64,000 nucleotides of DNA, from positions 1,922,001 to 1,986,000 of the forward strand of contig NZ_CP048711.1 in NCBI RefSeq assembly GCF_010669285.1. The letters run 5' to 3'. The stretch's first letter is position 1. Every line of letters starts with the position of its first letter. Made by a program: the position numbers and the translations under genes. Below, piece by piece: positions 9,406-17,356 of this stretch. This DNA comes from Kineobactrum salinum (lineage in GTDB: Bacteria; Pseudomonadota; Gammaproteobacteria; Pseudomonadales; Halieaceae). Under the pieces are notes generated by a model, which did not search any database, was not told where the DNA came from, and worked only from the letters and a program-made list of their open reading frames with translations.

Positions 9406-10649
9406 TCACCTCCCAGCGCACGGGCAACCCGCAGGCCACTGAGGCAGCCGTCTTCGTGAAAACCGTTGGCCCAATAGGCGCCACAAAACCAGGTACGATT
9501 GACTCCATTGATATCCTGCCAGCGCTCGGTGGCCGCCACCGACTCGCGGGTAAACACCGGATGACTGAACTCATAGCGCCCCAGAATCCGCGCCGGGTCT
9601 ATCTGGTCCGTATGGTTCAGGGTCACGCAAAAGGTTTCCGGTGCTTTCAGCCCCTGCAGGATATTCATGTTGTAGGTCAGCACTGGCAGCGACTGCCGCC
9701 GATCGGTGATACGGTAGTTCCAGCTGGCCCAGGCCCGCTGGCGGCGGGGCAGCAAACGGCTGTCGGTGTGCAAGACCACTTCATTGGACTGATAGCCCAT
9801 GGCTCCCAGCACGGACTCTTCATTCGTACTGGGGTCAGCCAGCATGGCCAGTGCCTGATCGGCGTGGCAGGCCAGTACCACCTGGTCAAACGTTTCACTG
9901 ACGCCATCGCCCTGCTCTACCACCACTTCATCCGCTGTGCGTCGGATACGGCGGATGGGGCAACTGGTGTGTATGTGATCAGCAAAGGGCGCTGTCAGAG
10001 GCGCCAGGTAAGCACTCGAACCGCCCTTGATCACTCGCCACTGAGGTCGGTTGGTGACACTGAGCAGGCCGTGATTTTTGAAAAAGCGGATAAAAAACAC
10101 CAGTGGAAAATCGAGCATGGTTTTGTGCGACGCCGACCAGATGGCACTGCCCATAGGCACCAGATACTGGTGCACAAATGCCTCGCCGTAACCGCGCGCT
10201 TGCAGGTAGTCCCCCAGCCTGGCCGAGCTACCGATCAGTCCCGCCTCCAGGTCGGCCACGGCCTCGCGATTGAAGCGCGCAATGTCCCGAAGCATGGCCC
10301 AAAAGCGGGGCTTGAGCAGGTTCCGACGCTGGGCAAACAGGGTATTGAAATTGCTGCCACTGTACTCCAGCCCACTGCGCTCACAAGTCACGCTGAAACT
10401 CATTTCGGTGGGGCTGGAGGCCACACCCAGCTCCTCCAACAGGCGGATAAAATTGGGGTAGGTCCAGTCGTTGTAAACGATAAAACCGGTATCAATGACG
10501 TAGTGTTGGCCGTCCAGCTCAATGTCCCGGCTGGCTGTGTGACCGCCGATCCGATCCTCCGCCTCAAATACCGTAATCTCGTGCTGCGACTGCAGCCGCC
10601 AGGCGCAACTGAGACCGGAAATTCCGGCGCCGACAATGGCAATTTTCAC
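9399..10649 (-). CDS. FAD-dependent oxidoreductase (amine-oxidase fold)
   Basis: 416 residues starting [18 protein letters not shown], the dinucleotide-binding GxGxxG motif, followed by the FAD-contact segment [16 protein letters not shown]. The ending [20 protein letters not shown] is the C-terminal FAD-binding signature of flavin amine oxidase/desaturase-like proteins. It belongs to the conserved set of genes co-regulated with cfa-like methyltransferases and DUF1365, thought to remodel unsaturated acyl chains under singlet-oxygen stress. The GTG start at 10649 overlaps the stop of the preceding SDR remnant in a GTGA. The substrate is not visible from sequence. Confidence 0.9.
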   Translation of the reverse strand: MKIAIVGAGISGLSCAWRLQSQHEITVFEAEDRIGGHTASRDIELDGQHYVIDTGFIVYNDWTYPNFIRLLEELGVASSPTEMSFSVTCERSGLEYSGSNFNTLFAQRRNLLKPRFWAMLRDIARFNREAVADLEAGLIGSSARLGDYLQARGYGEAFVHQYLVPMGSAIWSASHKTMLDFPLVFFIRFFKNHGLLSVTNRPQWRVIKGGSSAYLAPLTAPFADHIHTSCPIRRIRRTADEVVVEQGDGVSETFDQVVLACHADQALAMLADPSTNEESVLGAMGYQSNEVVLHTDSRLLPRRQRAWASWNYRITDRRQSLPVLTYNMNILQGLKAPETFCVTLNHTDQIDPARILGRYEFSHPVFTRESVAATERWQDINGVNRTWFCGAYWANGFHEDGCLSGLRVARALGGEW

Positions 10650-10846
10650 GTCTTGTTATCTCTGATAGCGGTGGTGGATGAGGCCGGCGAACTGCGGGCC
10701 ATGGCCGGCGCAATCCGGCGCTGCCAGAGTCCCGTCAGTCGCAGTGCCAATGCCTGACCGATACCACTGCTGGCACCGGTGATCCAGATAACTTCTGGTT
10801 GCATTGTCGGCTTCGATTCGGCATCCCATTTGCTGTCAGACGACAT
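10646..10846 (-). pseudogene. Short-chain dehydrogenase remnant with large internal deletion
   Basis: Only 66 residues remain. The first ~38 hold a Rossmann start (WITGASSGIGQALALRLT), including the cofactor motif TGxxxGIG. The catalytic Ser, Tyr and Lys region, expected ~110-120 residues later, is absent. The last ~28 residues end in a stop that overlaps the next start as GTGA, as expected for an intact gene end, so the deletion appears to have joined the two ends in frame. The start ATG at 10846 has a strong GAGGAGG box and lies 10 bp behind the NTF2-like gene. ChrR operons usually carry a full-length ~240-residue SDR here. It is probably non-functional but may preserve translational coupling. 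Confidence 0.7.
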
Positions 10847-10856
10847 ATTCCCCTCC

Positions 10857-11276
10857 TCAGGCCGCCAGACGGCGTTTCAGCCAGCGGGTGACCCCACCCA
10901 GTACGGGCAGGTGTTCATAGAGCATCTGCCCCAGGTCGTACACATCTTCGTGGTAATAGACACGGTCACTGAACTGGATGTGACTGACACCCCGCACGGT
11001 GTGGGTGGCCTTGCCCAGACTGGGATGGCGGAAATTCATATTCCATTTGATGTAGGCTTTGTCGGCCATCACCAGCTCATCCAGGTACTCGAACTGGCAG
11101 AACTCTACCCGTCCGCACAGAGCTTCCATATAACCCAACAGATCCGCGGCACCGCGAATCTCGTGTACCGGGTCCCGGAAAATCACGTCATCGGTATATA
11201 TCTTCTCGAACTCCGGCACCTGCAGCTGGCTCAGGTCCCGGTAAAAGCCTTTGAAACGTTCAATGACTGCTGGCAT
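10857..11276 (-). CDS. NTF2/SnoaL-like fold protein, first gene of the ChrR-linked operon
   Basis: 139 residues with the small cone-shaped NTF2/SnoaL-like pattern: FKGFYRDLSQLQVPEFEKIYTDDVIFRDPVHEIRG near the start, then alternating beta strands. These small proteins are regularly the first gene of the operon that continues with SDR, FAD oxidoreductase, DUF1365 and Cfa. The start ATG at 11276 is preceded by a GGAG box (an upstream extension in frame lacks one). A candidate sigma promoter lies at 11362-11391, giving a leader of roughly 80 nt. The role is unknown; it could bind or isomerise a lipid intermediate. Confidence 0.82.
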   Translation of the reverse strand: MPAVIERFKGFYRDLSQLQVPEFEKIYTDDVIFRDPVHEIRGAADLLGYMEALCGRVEFCQFEYLDELVMADKAYIKWNMNFRHPSLGKATHTVRGVSHIQFSDRVYYHEDVYDLGQMLYEHLPVLGGVTRWLKRRLAA

Positions 11277-11361
11277 GTTGCTCTCCACTCGCCGCTTGTT
11301 CAGTCCACGCGGGACACCCCCCACGTTTGCCTTTTCAAGGCATTTATCAGGGCAGATGAAC

Positions 11362-11391
11362 ACCTTACGTCCCCGCCTGTCCTGTGGATCA
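11362..11391 (-). promoter_or_regulatory. Candidate ChrR-controlled ECF sigma promoter for the lipid operon
   Basis: Read on the minus strand, TGATCC (11391-11386) is followed after exactly 18 bases by TAAGGT (11367-11362). This resembles the RpoE (ECF11) promoter consensus described in Rhodobacter sphaeroides, TGATCC with a TAAGA/TATA-like -10. It lies ~85 bp upstream of the NTF2-like start codon. A matching element points the other way at 11447-11476. Confidence 0.65.
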
Positions 11392-11446
11392 CCGGCACCT
11401 GCCAGAACTCGGGCCGTGAAACGGATTGACGGCAAAACAACGGCGT

Positions 11447-11476
11447 TGATCCAGGCCGGGCTTGCGATCGTATAAA
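11447..11476 (+). promoter_or_regulatory. Candidate autoregulatory promoter of the ECF sigma-ChrR operon
   Basis: TGATCC (11447-11452), an 18-base spacer, then TATAAA (11471-11476). The same -35 hexamer and the same spacing occur in the divergent element at 11362-11391. The promoter would start transcription near 11483, upstream of the sigma gene, consistent with ECF autoregulation. Confidence 0.65.
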
Positions 11477-11582
11477 CCGCCACCCGGTAGCCAACTTGCC
11501 AACCCCGAACAGCACAGGCACATTACCCATGACCTCACAAGCCATGCATCGAGCTTCCATGAGTAATCCCGAGACACCGACC

Positions 11583-12146
11583 ATGGACACCAACCAGTTG
11601 CAGTCGCTGATCGAGCAGGTCGCCAGCGAACGCAACCGACAGGCCTTTGAAAGGCTGTTCGAACATTTTGCTCCGCTACTCAAGTCCTACAGCCTGGCCC
11701 GCGATCCCGGCGCCCACCTGGTGGCTGATGAACTGGTCCAGGAAGTGCTGATCAAGCTCTGGAACAAGGCCCACCTGTACGATCCGGTGAAAGCCAACCC
11801 CAACACCTGGATTTACACCCTGGCACGCAATTGCCGCATAGATTACCTGCGCCGCAATGGCCGTTATGGCGGCGACATCAATGCCGACCAGCTGTTTGAC
11901 ACCCTGGAAGATGATGGCCGCAGTCCCTTCGAACTGACACAACAGAAAAGAATTGCCGAGCAGATACACAGAGCTTTGTCGCAGTTGCCCGTTGAACAGT
12001 CCCAGGTACTGGCCAAAACCTATATGGAAGGGAAAACCCAACAGGAGATCGCCGACGAGCTGAACCTGCCCCTGGGCACGGTAAAATCGCGCATCCGACT
12101 GGCTCTGCAAAAGCTGGAAATCATTATCGGAGGTCAAACACAATGA
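11583..12146 (+). CDS. ECF-family RNA polymerase sigma factor (RpoE/ECF11-like, ChrR partner)
   Basis: About 187 residues. Region 2 is seen in AFERLFEHFAPLLKSYSLARD, DELVQEVLIKLWNKAHLYDP and WIYTLARNCRIDYLRR; region 4 is seen in LPVEQSQVLAKTYMEGKTQQEIADELNLPLGTVKSRIRLALQKL. It overlaps the anti-sigma gene by ATGA. Sigma factors of this type are released from ChrR by singlet oxygen and switch on membrane-protective genes. Several in-frame starts (TTG 11496, ATG 11529, 11544, 11559, 11583) lack a strong ribosome site; 11583 gives the usual family length. Both arms of the regulated locus are adjacent. Confidence 0.9.
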   Translation: MDTNQLQSLIEQVASERNRQAFERLFEHFAPLLKSYSLARDPGAHLVADELVQEVLIKLWNKAHLYDPVKANPNTWIYTLARNCRIDYLRRNGRYGGDINADQLFDTLEDDGRSPFELTQQKRIAEQIHRALSQLPVEQSQVLAKTYMEGKTQQEIADELNLPLGTVKSRIRLALQKLEIIIGGQTQ

Positions 12147-12826
12147 TCAGGCATCACCCTTCCGCCGATCGGCTGACTGCCTTTTCAGCCGGCAGCCTGC
12201 CTCTCAGCCAGGCACTCTGTATCAGAGTTCACCTGGAACACTGTCGCCAGTGCCGAGACGAAGTGGAACGCATGAATCAGATTGGCGCCCTGCTGCTGAA
12301 CTACCTGCCCCCGGCGCCCGTGTCCGACAGCCTCAAAGCGCAGGTTCTGGCTTCTATCGATGCTGGCGAGGTCCAGGAGGCTCCCGCTGCCGGGGCCGGC
12401 ACAGCTCCCCCAGCCGTCAACAGCTCCGACCTGCCGCGCTGCCTGCAAGCGTGGATTCCCGAAGGCTTTGACAAGCTGGGATGGAAACGGGTAAGTCCCT
12501 CCATCCAGGCAGTCAAGCTGTGCAATGATGTCAATGGCAGCAAGGTGGAGTTGCTGAAAATCAGACGCGGCGGCAAGGTAGCCCCTCACAACCACACCGG
12601 CGAGGAAATTACGCTGGTTCTGGAAGGCAGCTTTTCCGACAGCCAGGGGGTCTATGGCAAGGGCGATATTATCTTCCGTAACCGCGATGACAAACACCAC
12701 CGCCCCATCGCCAGCCAGGATGCCGACTGCATCTGTCTCACTGCGGTAGAAGCACCCATCCAGTTCACCGGATTTTTCGGCCGGCTATTCAATCCGTTTA
12801 TCCGCCGCAGCCACTATGCCTGTTAA
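12143..12826 (+). CDS. chrR: ChrR-family anti-sigma factor (zinc anti-sigma domain plus cupin)
   Basis: 227 residues. The N-terminal anti-sigma domain (~1-85) carries the zinc motif HLEHCRQC, together with an upstream HH near the start. The C-terminal cupin domain (~115-227) has the metal ligands in APHNHTGEEITLVLEGSF and the later HHRP. In R. sphaeroides ChrR, the cupin is needed for the singlet-oxygen response and the N-terminal domain for sigma binding. Start and sigma stop overlap as ATGA, fixing the start and implying stoichiometric synthesis. Regulation should be through the 11447-11476 promoter. Confidence 0.92.
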   Translation: MIRHHPSADRLTAFSAGSLPLSQALCIRVHLEHCRQCRDEVERMNQIGALLLNYLPPAPVSDSLKAQVLASIDAGEVQEAPAAGAGTAPPAVNSSDLPRCLQAWIPEGFDKLGWKRVSPSIQAVKLCNDVNGSKVELLKIRRGGKVAPHNHTGEEITLVLEGSFSDSQGVYGKGDIIFRNRDDKHHRPIASQDADCICLTAVEAPIQFTGFFGRLFNPFIRRSHYAC

Positions 12827-12839
12827 GAGCGCAGACCAG

Positions 12840-12865
12840 GGCCGGCCGGACTTTTTGAGCCGGCC
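12840..12865. terminator. GC-rich hairpin between convergent chrR and puuA-like genes
   Basis: GGCCGGC (12840-12846) and GCCGGCC (12859-12865) form a 7-bp stem around a 12-base loop containing a run of five T. It lies between two converging gene ends and may stop transcription, but it lacks a U-tract after the stem. Confidence 0.3.
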
Positions 12866-12915
12866 GTTGCCTGGACGAGGATTTTCCGCCGGTCGGGTCA
12901 CTGCAGCGCAATGCG

Positions 12916-14265
12916 CTACAGGCAGGCATCGTATTCCAGCGGCGTGACCTGGCGGTCGAACTCGTCCATTTCCTGTTCCTTCAGCAGCGTGAACACCCGC
13001 TGGAACTCGGCGCCGAAGTTGGCGCGGATGAAATCCGAGTCGCGAAAGCGCTGCAGCGCATCGGGCCAGTAGCGGGGCAGGCTCAGCGGGACCTGATCGT
13101 AGGCGTTGCCCTCCAGCGGCGGCGGCGCTTCCCGCTGCTGTTCGATCCCGTCCAGCATCGCGGCCAGGATTGCGGCGACCGCCAGATGCGGGTGCGCATC
13201 GGCACCGGCGACCCGGTGCTCGATACGGGTGGCGGACGGCTGGTCGGCGGGCACCCGCAGGGAGACGGTGCGATTTTCGTAACCCCAACACGGCGCCAGC
13301 GGTGCGTGGGCGCCGCGGCGAAAGCGGCGATAGGAATTCATGTGGGGCGCGAACAGCAGCATGCTGTCGGCCATGTGCGTCATGCAGCCGGCAATCGCCT
13401 GGCGCAGCAACTCAGTGCCCCTGCCGGTGCCGTCATCGAAGGCGTTGTTACCATCACGATCCAGCAGGCTGCAGTGGATGTGCATGCCATTGCCGGCCAG
13501 CTCGCCAAAGGGCTTGGCCATGAAGGTGGCCAGCAGCTCCTGGCTGCGGGCCACGCCCTTGATGGCACGCTGCAACAGCACCGCCTGGTCGCAGGCCAGC
13601 AGCGCATCGGGGCTGTGGTAGAGGTTGATCTCGTACTGGGAGGGCGCGCCCTCCTTGATCAGCGTATCCACCGGCAGCTGCTGGATCGCACAGGCGTCGC
13701 GAATCCCGTGCATCAGTTCAGACATGGCCGCCATGGTATCCAGACAGTAGGTCTGGCCCGCATGCAGGCTGCCACCGACCCGGTCGGTCTGGGTGTGGCC
13801 GGGCCGGCCCAGTTCATCCGCCTCCCGCCGGAGCAGGTAGAACTCCATTTCCGAGGCCAGCACCGGCGTCAGTCCCAGCCGCGCAAAGCGCTCCATGATA
13901 CCGCGCAACAGGAAGCGGGGATCGAGCAGTCCGGCGCTGCCGTCGGCCTCGCGCATGGACATCAATACCTGGCCGGTGCCGCGTGTGGCCCAGGGTACCC
14001 GTGCCAGGGTGCGGATATCGGCCTCGCAATAGCCATCCCCGTCACCGCCGTGAAATACCCAGGCCTCCACGTCGCGTCCCCAGACATCGAAGGCTACTGA
14101 ACTTGCCGGCAGCTTCAGCTCACCGGCGAAAACCTTGTGTATCTTGTCCCGGGTAATCCACTTGCCGCGCATTCCACCGCCGATATCAGGCAGCATGACC
14201 TCGAACACCTCGATATCCGGGTTGCTGTCGAGAAAGGCCTGCAAGCGCTCCTGCACTTCGTTCAT
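12916..14265 (-). CDS. puuA: Glutamine synthetase family protein, gamma-glutamylputrescine synthetase-like
   Basis: 449 residues of the glutamine synthetase fold. Markers include ASEMEFYLLRR, the ATP/glutamate-site segment NGMHIHCSL, and RIEHRVAGADAHPHLAVAAILAA near the end. The lack of an adenylylation-type C-terminus and the neighbourhood of a putrescine aminotransferase-like gene favour a PuuA/SpuI-type enzyme joining glutamate to putrescine with ATP. The ATG at 14265 is chosen because the upstream in-frame extension is non-conserved and lacks a good ribosome site. It is divergent from the aminotransferase, sharing a 260-bp regulatory gap. It could alternatively act on another amine. Confidence 0.82.
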   Translation of the reverse strand: MNEVQERLQAFLDSNPDIEVFEVMLPDIGGGMRGKWITRDKIHKVFAGELKLPASSVAFDVWGRDVEAWVFHGGDGDGYCEADIRTLARVPWATRGTGQVLMSMREADGSAGLLDPRFLLRGIMERFARLGLTPVLASEMEFYLLRREADELGRPGHTQTDRVGGSLHAGQTYCLDTMAAMSELMHGIRDACAIQQLPVDTLIKEGAPSQYEINLYHSPDALLACDQAVLLQRAIKGVARSQELLATFMAKPFGELAGNGMHIHCSLLDRDGNNAFDDGTGRGTELLRQAIAGCMTHMADSMLLFAPHMNSYRRFRRGAHAPLAPCWGYENRTVSLRVPADQPSATRIEHRVAGADAHPHLAVAAILAAMLDGIEQQREAPPPLEGNAYDQVPLSLPRYWPDALQRFRDSDFIRANFGAEFQRVFTLLKEQEMDEFDRQVTPLEYDACL

Positions 14266-14302
14266 GAACCCACTGTCCCTTTTTGCGTAACATTGGCGCC
14301 GG

Positions 14303-14340
14303 CCGGCGAAACACCACTTTAGGGGTAATGGTTTCGCCGG
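14303..14340. promoter_or_regulatory. Inverted repeat upstream of puuA-like gene (operator candidate 1)
   Basis: CCGGCGAAAC (14303-14312) and GTTTCGCCGG (14331-14340) are perfect 10-bp reverse complements 18 bases apart. They lie 38 bp upstream of the puuA-like start on the divergent side. Either a two-site operator or an RNA hairpin would fit. No regulator gene is adjacent. Confidence 0.5.
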
Positions 14341-14345
14341 AAGCC

Positions 14346-14374
14346 TGTGCGACACTATTAAACACCGTCGCACA
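14346..14374. promoter_or_regulatory. Second inverted repeat in the puuA/spuC gap (operator candidate 2)
   Basis: TGTGCGAC (14346-14353) and GTCGCACA (14367-14374) are perfect 8-bp reverse complements 13 bases apart, with a further partial copy (CTGCGAC) just downstream. The spacer is AT-rich and could hold promoter elements. The spacing of about two helical turns suggests binding of a dimeric regulator. Confidence 0.45.
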
Positions 14375-14525
14375 AGCTGCGACTATACCACTTACGGGTA
14401 GACACCGATGGCCGCTGGCGCGGATTGGGCTTCCGGTACAACACACGAAGCCACCGCTGAGCGGCTGGCTTACGCGCTTCGCCCCCGCGGCATGTGCTCC
14501 CCCGAATGCAAGCAAGGATCTGGCA

Positions 14526-15908
14526 ATGATGATGAAAACTGATTCCACCTCACTGCGGCAGCTGGACCAGGACCACCATTTTCACCCATTCACGGATCTG
14601 CGCGACTATGCCAGTCACGGCGGCCGCATTGTCAATCGGGCGGAACATATCTACATCTACGACACTGACGGCAACAGGATGCTGGACGGCATGTCCGGCC
14701 TGTGGTGCTGCAACCTCGGTTACAGCCAGCACCAGATTGTCGAGGCGATCTACCAGCAATTGCAGCAGCTGCCCTTCTACAACAATTTTTTCCGGTGCTC
14801 CAACCAGCCGGCGGTGGAACTGGCCAGGGCCCTGGTGGAAGTGACGCCGGAGAGCTTCAATCACGTGTTTTTCACCAATTCAGGCTCCGAGGCCAACGAC
14901 ACCAATATCCGCCTGGTACACCGCTACTACGACCTGCTCGGCAAACCGGAGAAGAAGCTGTTCATCAGTCGCAAGAACGCCTATCACGGCTCCACCATCG
15001 CCGCCAGTTCCCTGGGCGGCATGAGTGCCATGCACCAGCAGGTGCGGGGCCTGGACTACGTGCATCACATCGGCCAGCCGCACTGGTTCGCCGAGGGCGG
15101 CGAACTGTCGCCGGAGGAATTCGGCATAAAGGTGGCGCGGGAACTGGAAGCAAAAATCGATGAATTGGGCGAGGACCGGGTCGCCGCATTTATTGCCGAG
15201 CCAATACAGGGCGCAGGCGGCGTGATCGTGCCCCCGGACAGCTACTGGCCGGAGATCCAGCGTATCTGCGACCAGCGCGATATCCTGCTGATTGCCGACG
15301 AGGTGATCTGTGGTTTCGGCCGCACCGGCAGCTGGTTCGGCAGCGACAGCTACCAGATCAAGCCACAGCTGATGACCTTCGCCAAGGCCATCACCAATGG
15401 CTATTTCCCGCTGGGCGGAGTAATGATCAGTGACCAGATCGCCGATGTGCTGCTCGCCCACGGCGGCGAATTCACCCACGGCCTGACCTATTCGGGCCAT
15501 CCGGCAGCCTGCGCCGCCGGCCTTGCGACGCTGCGCACACTACAGGAGACCAATATTATCCAGACCGCGGCCGACACAATCGGCCCTCATTTCCAGCGCC
15601 GCCTGCGGGAACTGGAAGATCACCCTATTGTCGGCGAGGTGCGCGGCCGCGGCATGTTCGCTGCGGTGGAACTGGTACGGGACAAACGGTCCCGCGAACG
15701 GCTGGCGCCGGATTCCGCGAGCGCCGTCTACTGCCGCGACCGCGCCAACAGCAATGGCCTGATGGTGCGCCAGACCGGCGACGCGATGATCACGGCCCCG
15801 CCGCTGATCAGCAGTACCGCCGAGATCGACTCGCTGGTGGAAAAGCTGCACCAGGCGCTGGACGAAACCGCGGCGCATTACGGCGTCAGCCCTGCCAGGG
15901 CTGGTTGA
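14526..15908 (+). CDS. spuC: Putrescine/diamine-pyruvate aminotransferase-like, class III
   Basis: 460 residues, a class III PLP aminotransferase. Key segments are MSGLWCCNLGY, NSGSEANDTNIRLV, YHGSTIAASSLGG, IADEVICGFGRTGSWFG and TFAKAITNGYFPLGG; the PLP lysine is K287 in the last of these. The family moves an amino group from putrescine or a related omega-amine to pyruvate. Start: three ATG codons stand in a row from 14526 after AAGGAT; the long open stretch upstream is not protein-like. It is divergent from the puuA-like gene. Related omega-transaminases use other amines, so the diamine assignment leans on context. Confidence 0.88.
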   Translation: MMMKTDSTSLRQLDQDHHFHPFTDLRDYASHGGRIVNRAEHIYIYDTDGNRMLDGMSGLWCCNLGYSQHQIVEAIYQQLQQLPFYNNFFRCSNQPAVELARALVEVTPESFNHVFFTNSGSEANDTNIRLVHRYYDLLGKPEKKLFISRKNAYHGSTIAASSLGGMSAMHQQVRGLDYVHHIGQPHWFAEGGELSPEEFGIKVARELEAKIDELGEDRVAAFIAEPIQGAGGVIVPPDSYWPEIQRICDQRDILLIADEVICGFGRTGSWFGSDSYQIKPQLMTFAKAITNGYFPLGGVMISDQIADVLLAHGGEFTHGLTYSGHPAACAAGLATLRTLQETNIIQTAADTIGPHFQRRLRELEDHPIVGEVRGRGMFAAVELVRDKRSRERLAPDSASAVYCRDRANSNGLMVRQTGDAMITAPPLISSTAEIDSLVEKLHQALDETAAHYGVSPARAG

Positions 15909-15925
15909 CTGAGCTGCTGGTCTGT

Positions 15926-17218
15926 TCAGCCCGGGCCGGTAACGGTACCGCCCAGGTCCGCGGGCAGCTGTTCAGCGATGCCGGCCACGACGCGGTCCAG
16001 TGCACCGCGGTTGGCTTCCACCACGGCCTGTGCGTTGAGGCCCAGCCGAGTGAGTTCTGCGCGATCCGCGAACAGCCGCAGCAACTGCCGGGCCAGCTCG
16101 TCGCTGTCACGAATCGTGATCAGTCCCTGGCCGGCGGCCAGGGCCTCATAGATCACCTCGAAATTGAACACATGGGGTCCGGCCAGCACCGGCAGGCCCC
16201 AGGCGGCCGGTTCCAGCGGATTGTGGCCACCGCGCGTTATCAGCGAGCCACCGACAAAGGCCAGGTCCGCGGCTCCGTACAGCAGCATCAACTCCCCCAT
16301 CGTATCGCCCAGGTATACCTGGGCCGACTCCGCTGCCGCCCCGCGGGAGCGGAGTGCACAGCGCAGGCCGGCCGCGTCTGCCAGCGCTGCCACCGGCTCG
16401 AAACGCTCCGGGTGCCGCGGCACCAGCACCAACAGTGCATCGGGATGCCGTTCCAGCAGCTGCCGGTGGGCCGCCAGCAATTGCCGGTCCTCGCCCGCGT
16501 GGGTACTGGCCGCTAACCACACCGGCCGTTCGGCGCCCAGCCGGGTTCGCAGCGCGCCGGCAGCCGCGCGCAGTTCCCCAGTTACCTGGATATCGAATTT
16601 GACGCTGCCGGTCACGGTGACCTGGCCGGGCCGGGCCCCAATGCGCAGAAAACGCTGCGCATCCTCGTTGGCCTGAGCCGCTATCCAGCTGATGTCCCCC
16701 AGCACCGGTACCAGCAGCGCGGAGACGCGTTGATAACGGCCTGCCGAGCGCTCGGACAAACGCGCATTGACCAGCAACATCGGAATACCACGCTGCGCGG
16801 TGAGGCTGACCATATTGGGCCACAGTTCGGTTTCCATCACGATCAATGCCAGCGGCCGGACACGATCGAGAAACCGGCGCACCGATCCGGGAGTATCGTA
16901 GGGAGAAAAGGCGGTGCTCACCCGGTCACCGAACAATGCCTGTACCCGTGCGGTGCCGGTGGGGGTCATCGCCGTCATCAGGATGGGGGTGCGGGGGTAG
17001 CGCTGCAGCAACCGCTCGACCAGTGGCGCCGCTGCGATGGTTTCTCCCACGGATACGGCATGGACCCAGATCACCGGCTCCGGAAACGTCTCGACCAGAC
17101 CCAGGCGCTGGCGCCAGTTGGCCCGCAACCGCGGGTCGCGGCGGCCGCTCCACCACAGCTGCAACAGGATAAACGGCAGCCCCAGGCGCAACAGCAGGGA
17201 GTAAATGGCGCGTGGCAT
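15926..17218 (-). CDS. waaA: 3-deoxy-D-manno-octulosonic acid (Kdo) transferase
   Basis: 430 residues. WaaA adds Kdo from CMP-Kdo to lipid A precursor at the inner membrane. The N-terminus is an anchor (AIYSLLLRLGLPFILLQLWW), followed by LRANWRQRLG, WVHAVSVGE, METELWPNM and, near the end, FVGGSLITRGGHNPLEPAAWGLP, all family signatures. The ATG at 17218 follows a GGAG box; an in-frame TTG directly before it is not needed. It converges on the aminotransferase with an 17-bp gap and is divergent from the lipid A acyltransferase genes, opening the LPS locus that runs to ~25.8 kb. Confidence 0.93.
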   Translation of the reverse strand: MPRAIYSLLLRLGLPFILLQLWWSGRRDPRLRANWRQRLGLVETFPEPVIWVHAVSVGETIAAAPLVERLLQRYPRTPILMTAMTPTGTARVQALFGDRVSTAFSPYDTPGSVRRFLDRVRPLALIVMETELWPNMVSLTAQRGIPMLLVNARLSERSAGRYQRVSALLVPVLGDISWIAAQANEDAQRFLRIGARPGQVTVTGSVKFDIQVTGELRAAAGALRTRLGAERPVWLAASTHAGEDRQLLAAHRQLLERHPDALLVLVPRHPERFEPVAALADAAGLRCALRSRGAAAESAQVYLGDTMGELMLLYGAADLAFVGGSLITRGGHNPLEPAAWGLPVLAGPHVFNFEVIYEALAAGQGLITIRDSDELARQLLRLFADRAELTRLGLNAQAVVEANRGALDRVVAGIAEQLPADLGGTVTGPG

Positions 17219-17356
17219 CAACGCTCCGCAATGGTGAGTGCAGTCCGCATTCTACCGAACCTGATGGGCCCCTGTCCGCCGAACTATTTCGGAACCGGCC
17301 CGACAGCCTGTTAAACTGCTCACCGACTCCCTACACCCGGCCGAGATATCCGCGAC

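Noticed and set aside
9312-10757. 481-codon forward frame over the FAD oxidoreductase
   Set aside because: Shadow of the minus-strand gene, whose FAD motifs and coupled overlaps are decisive.
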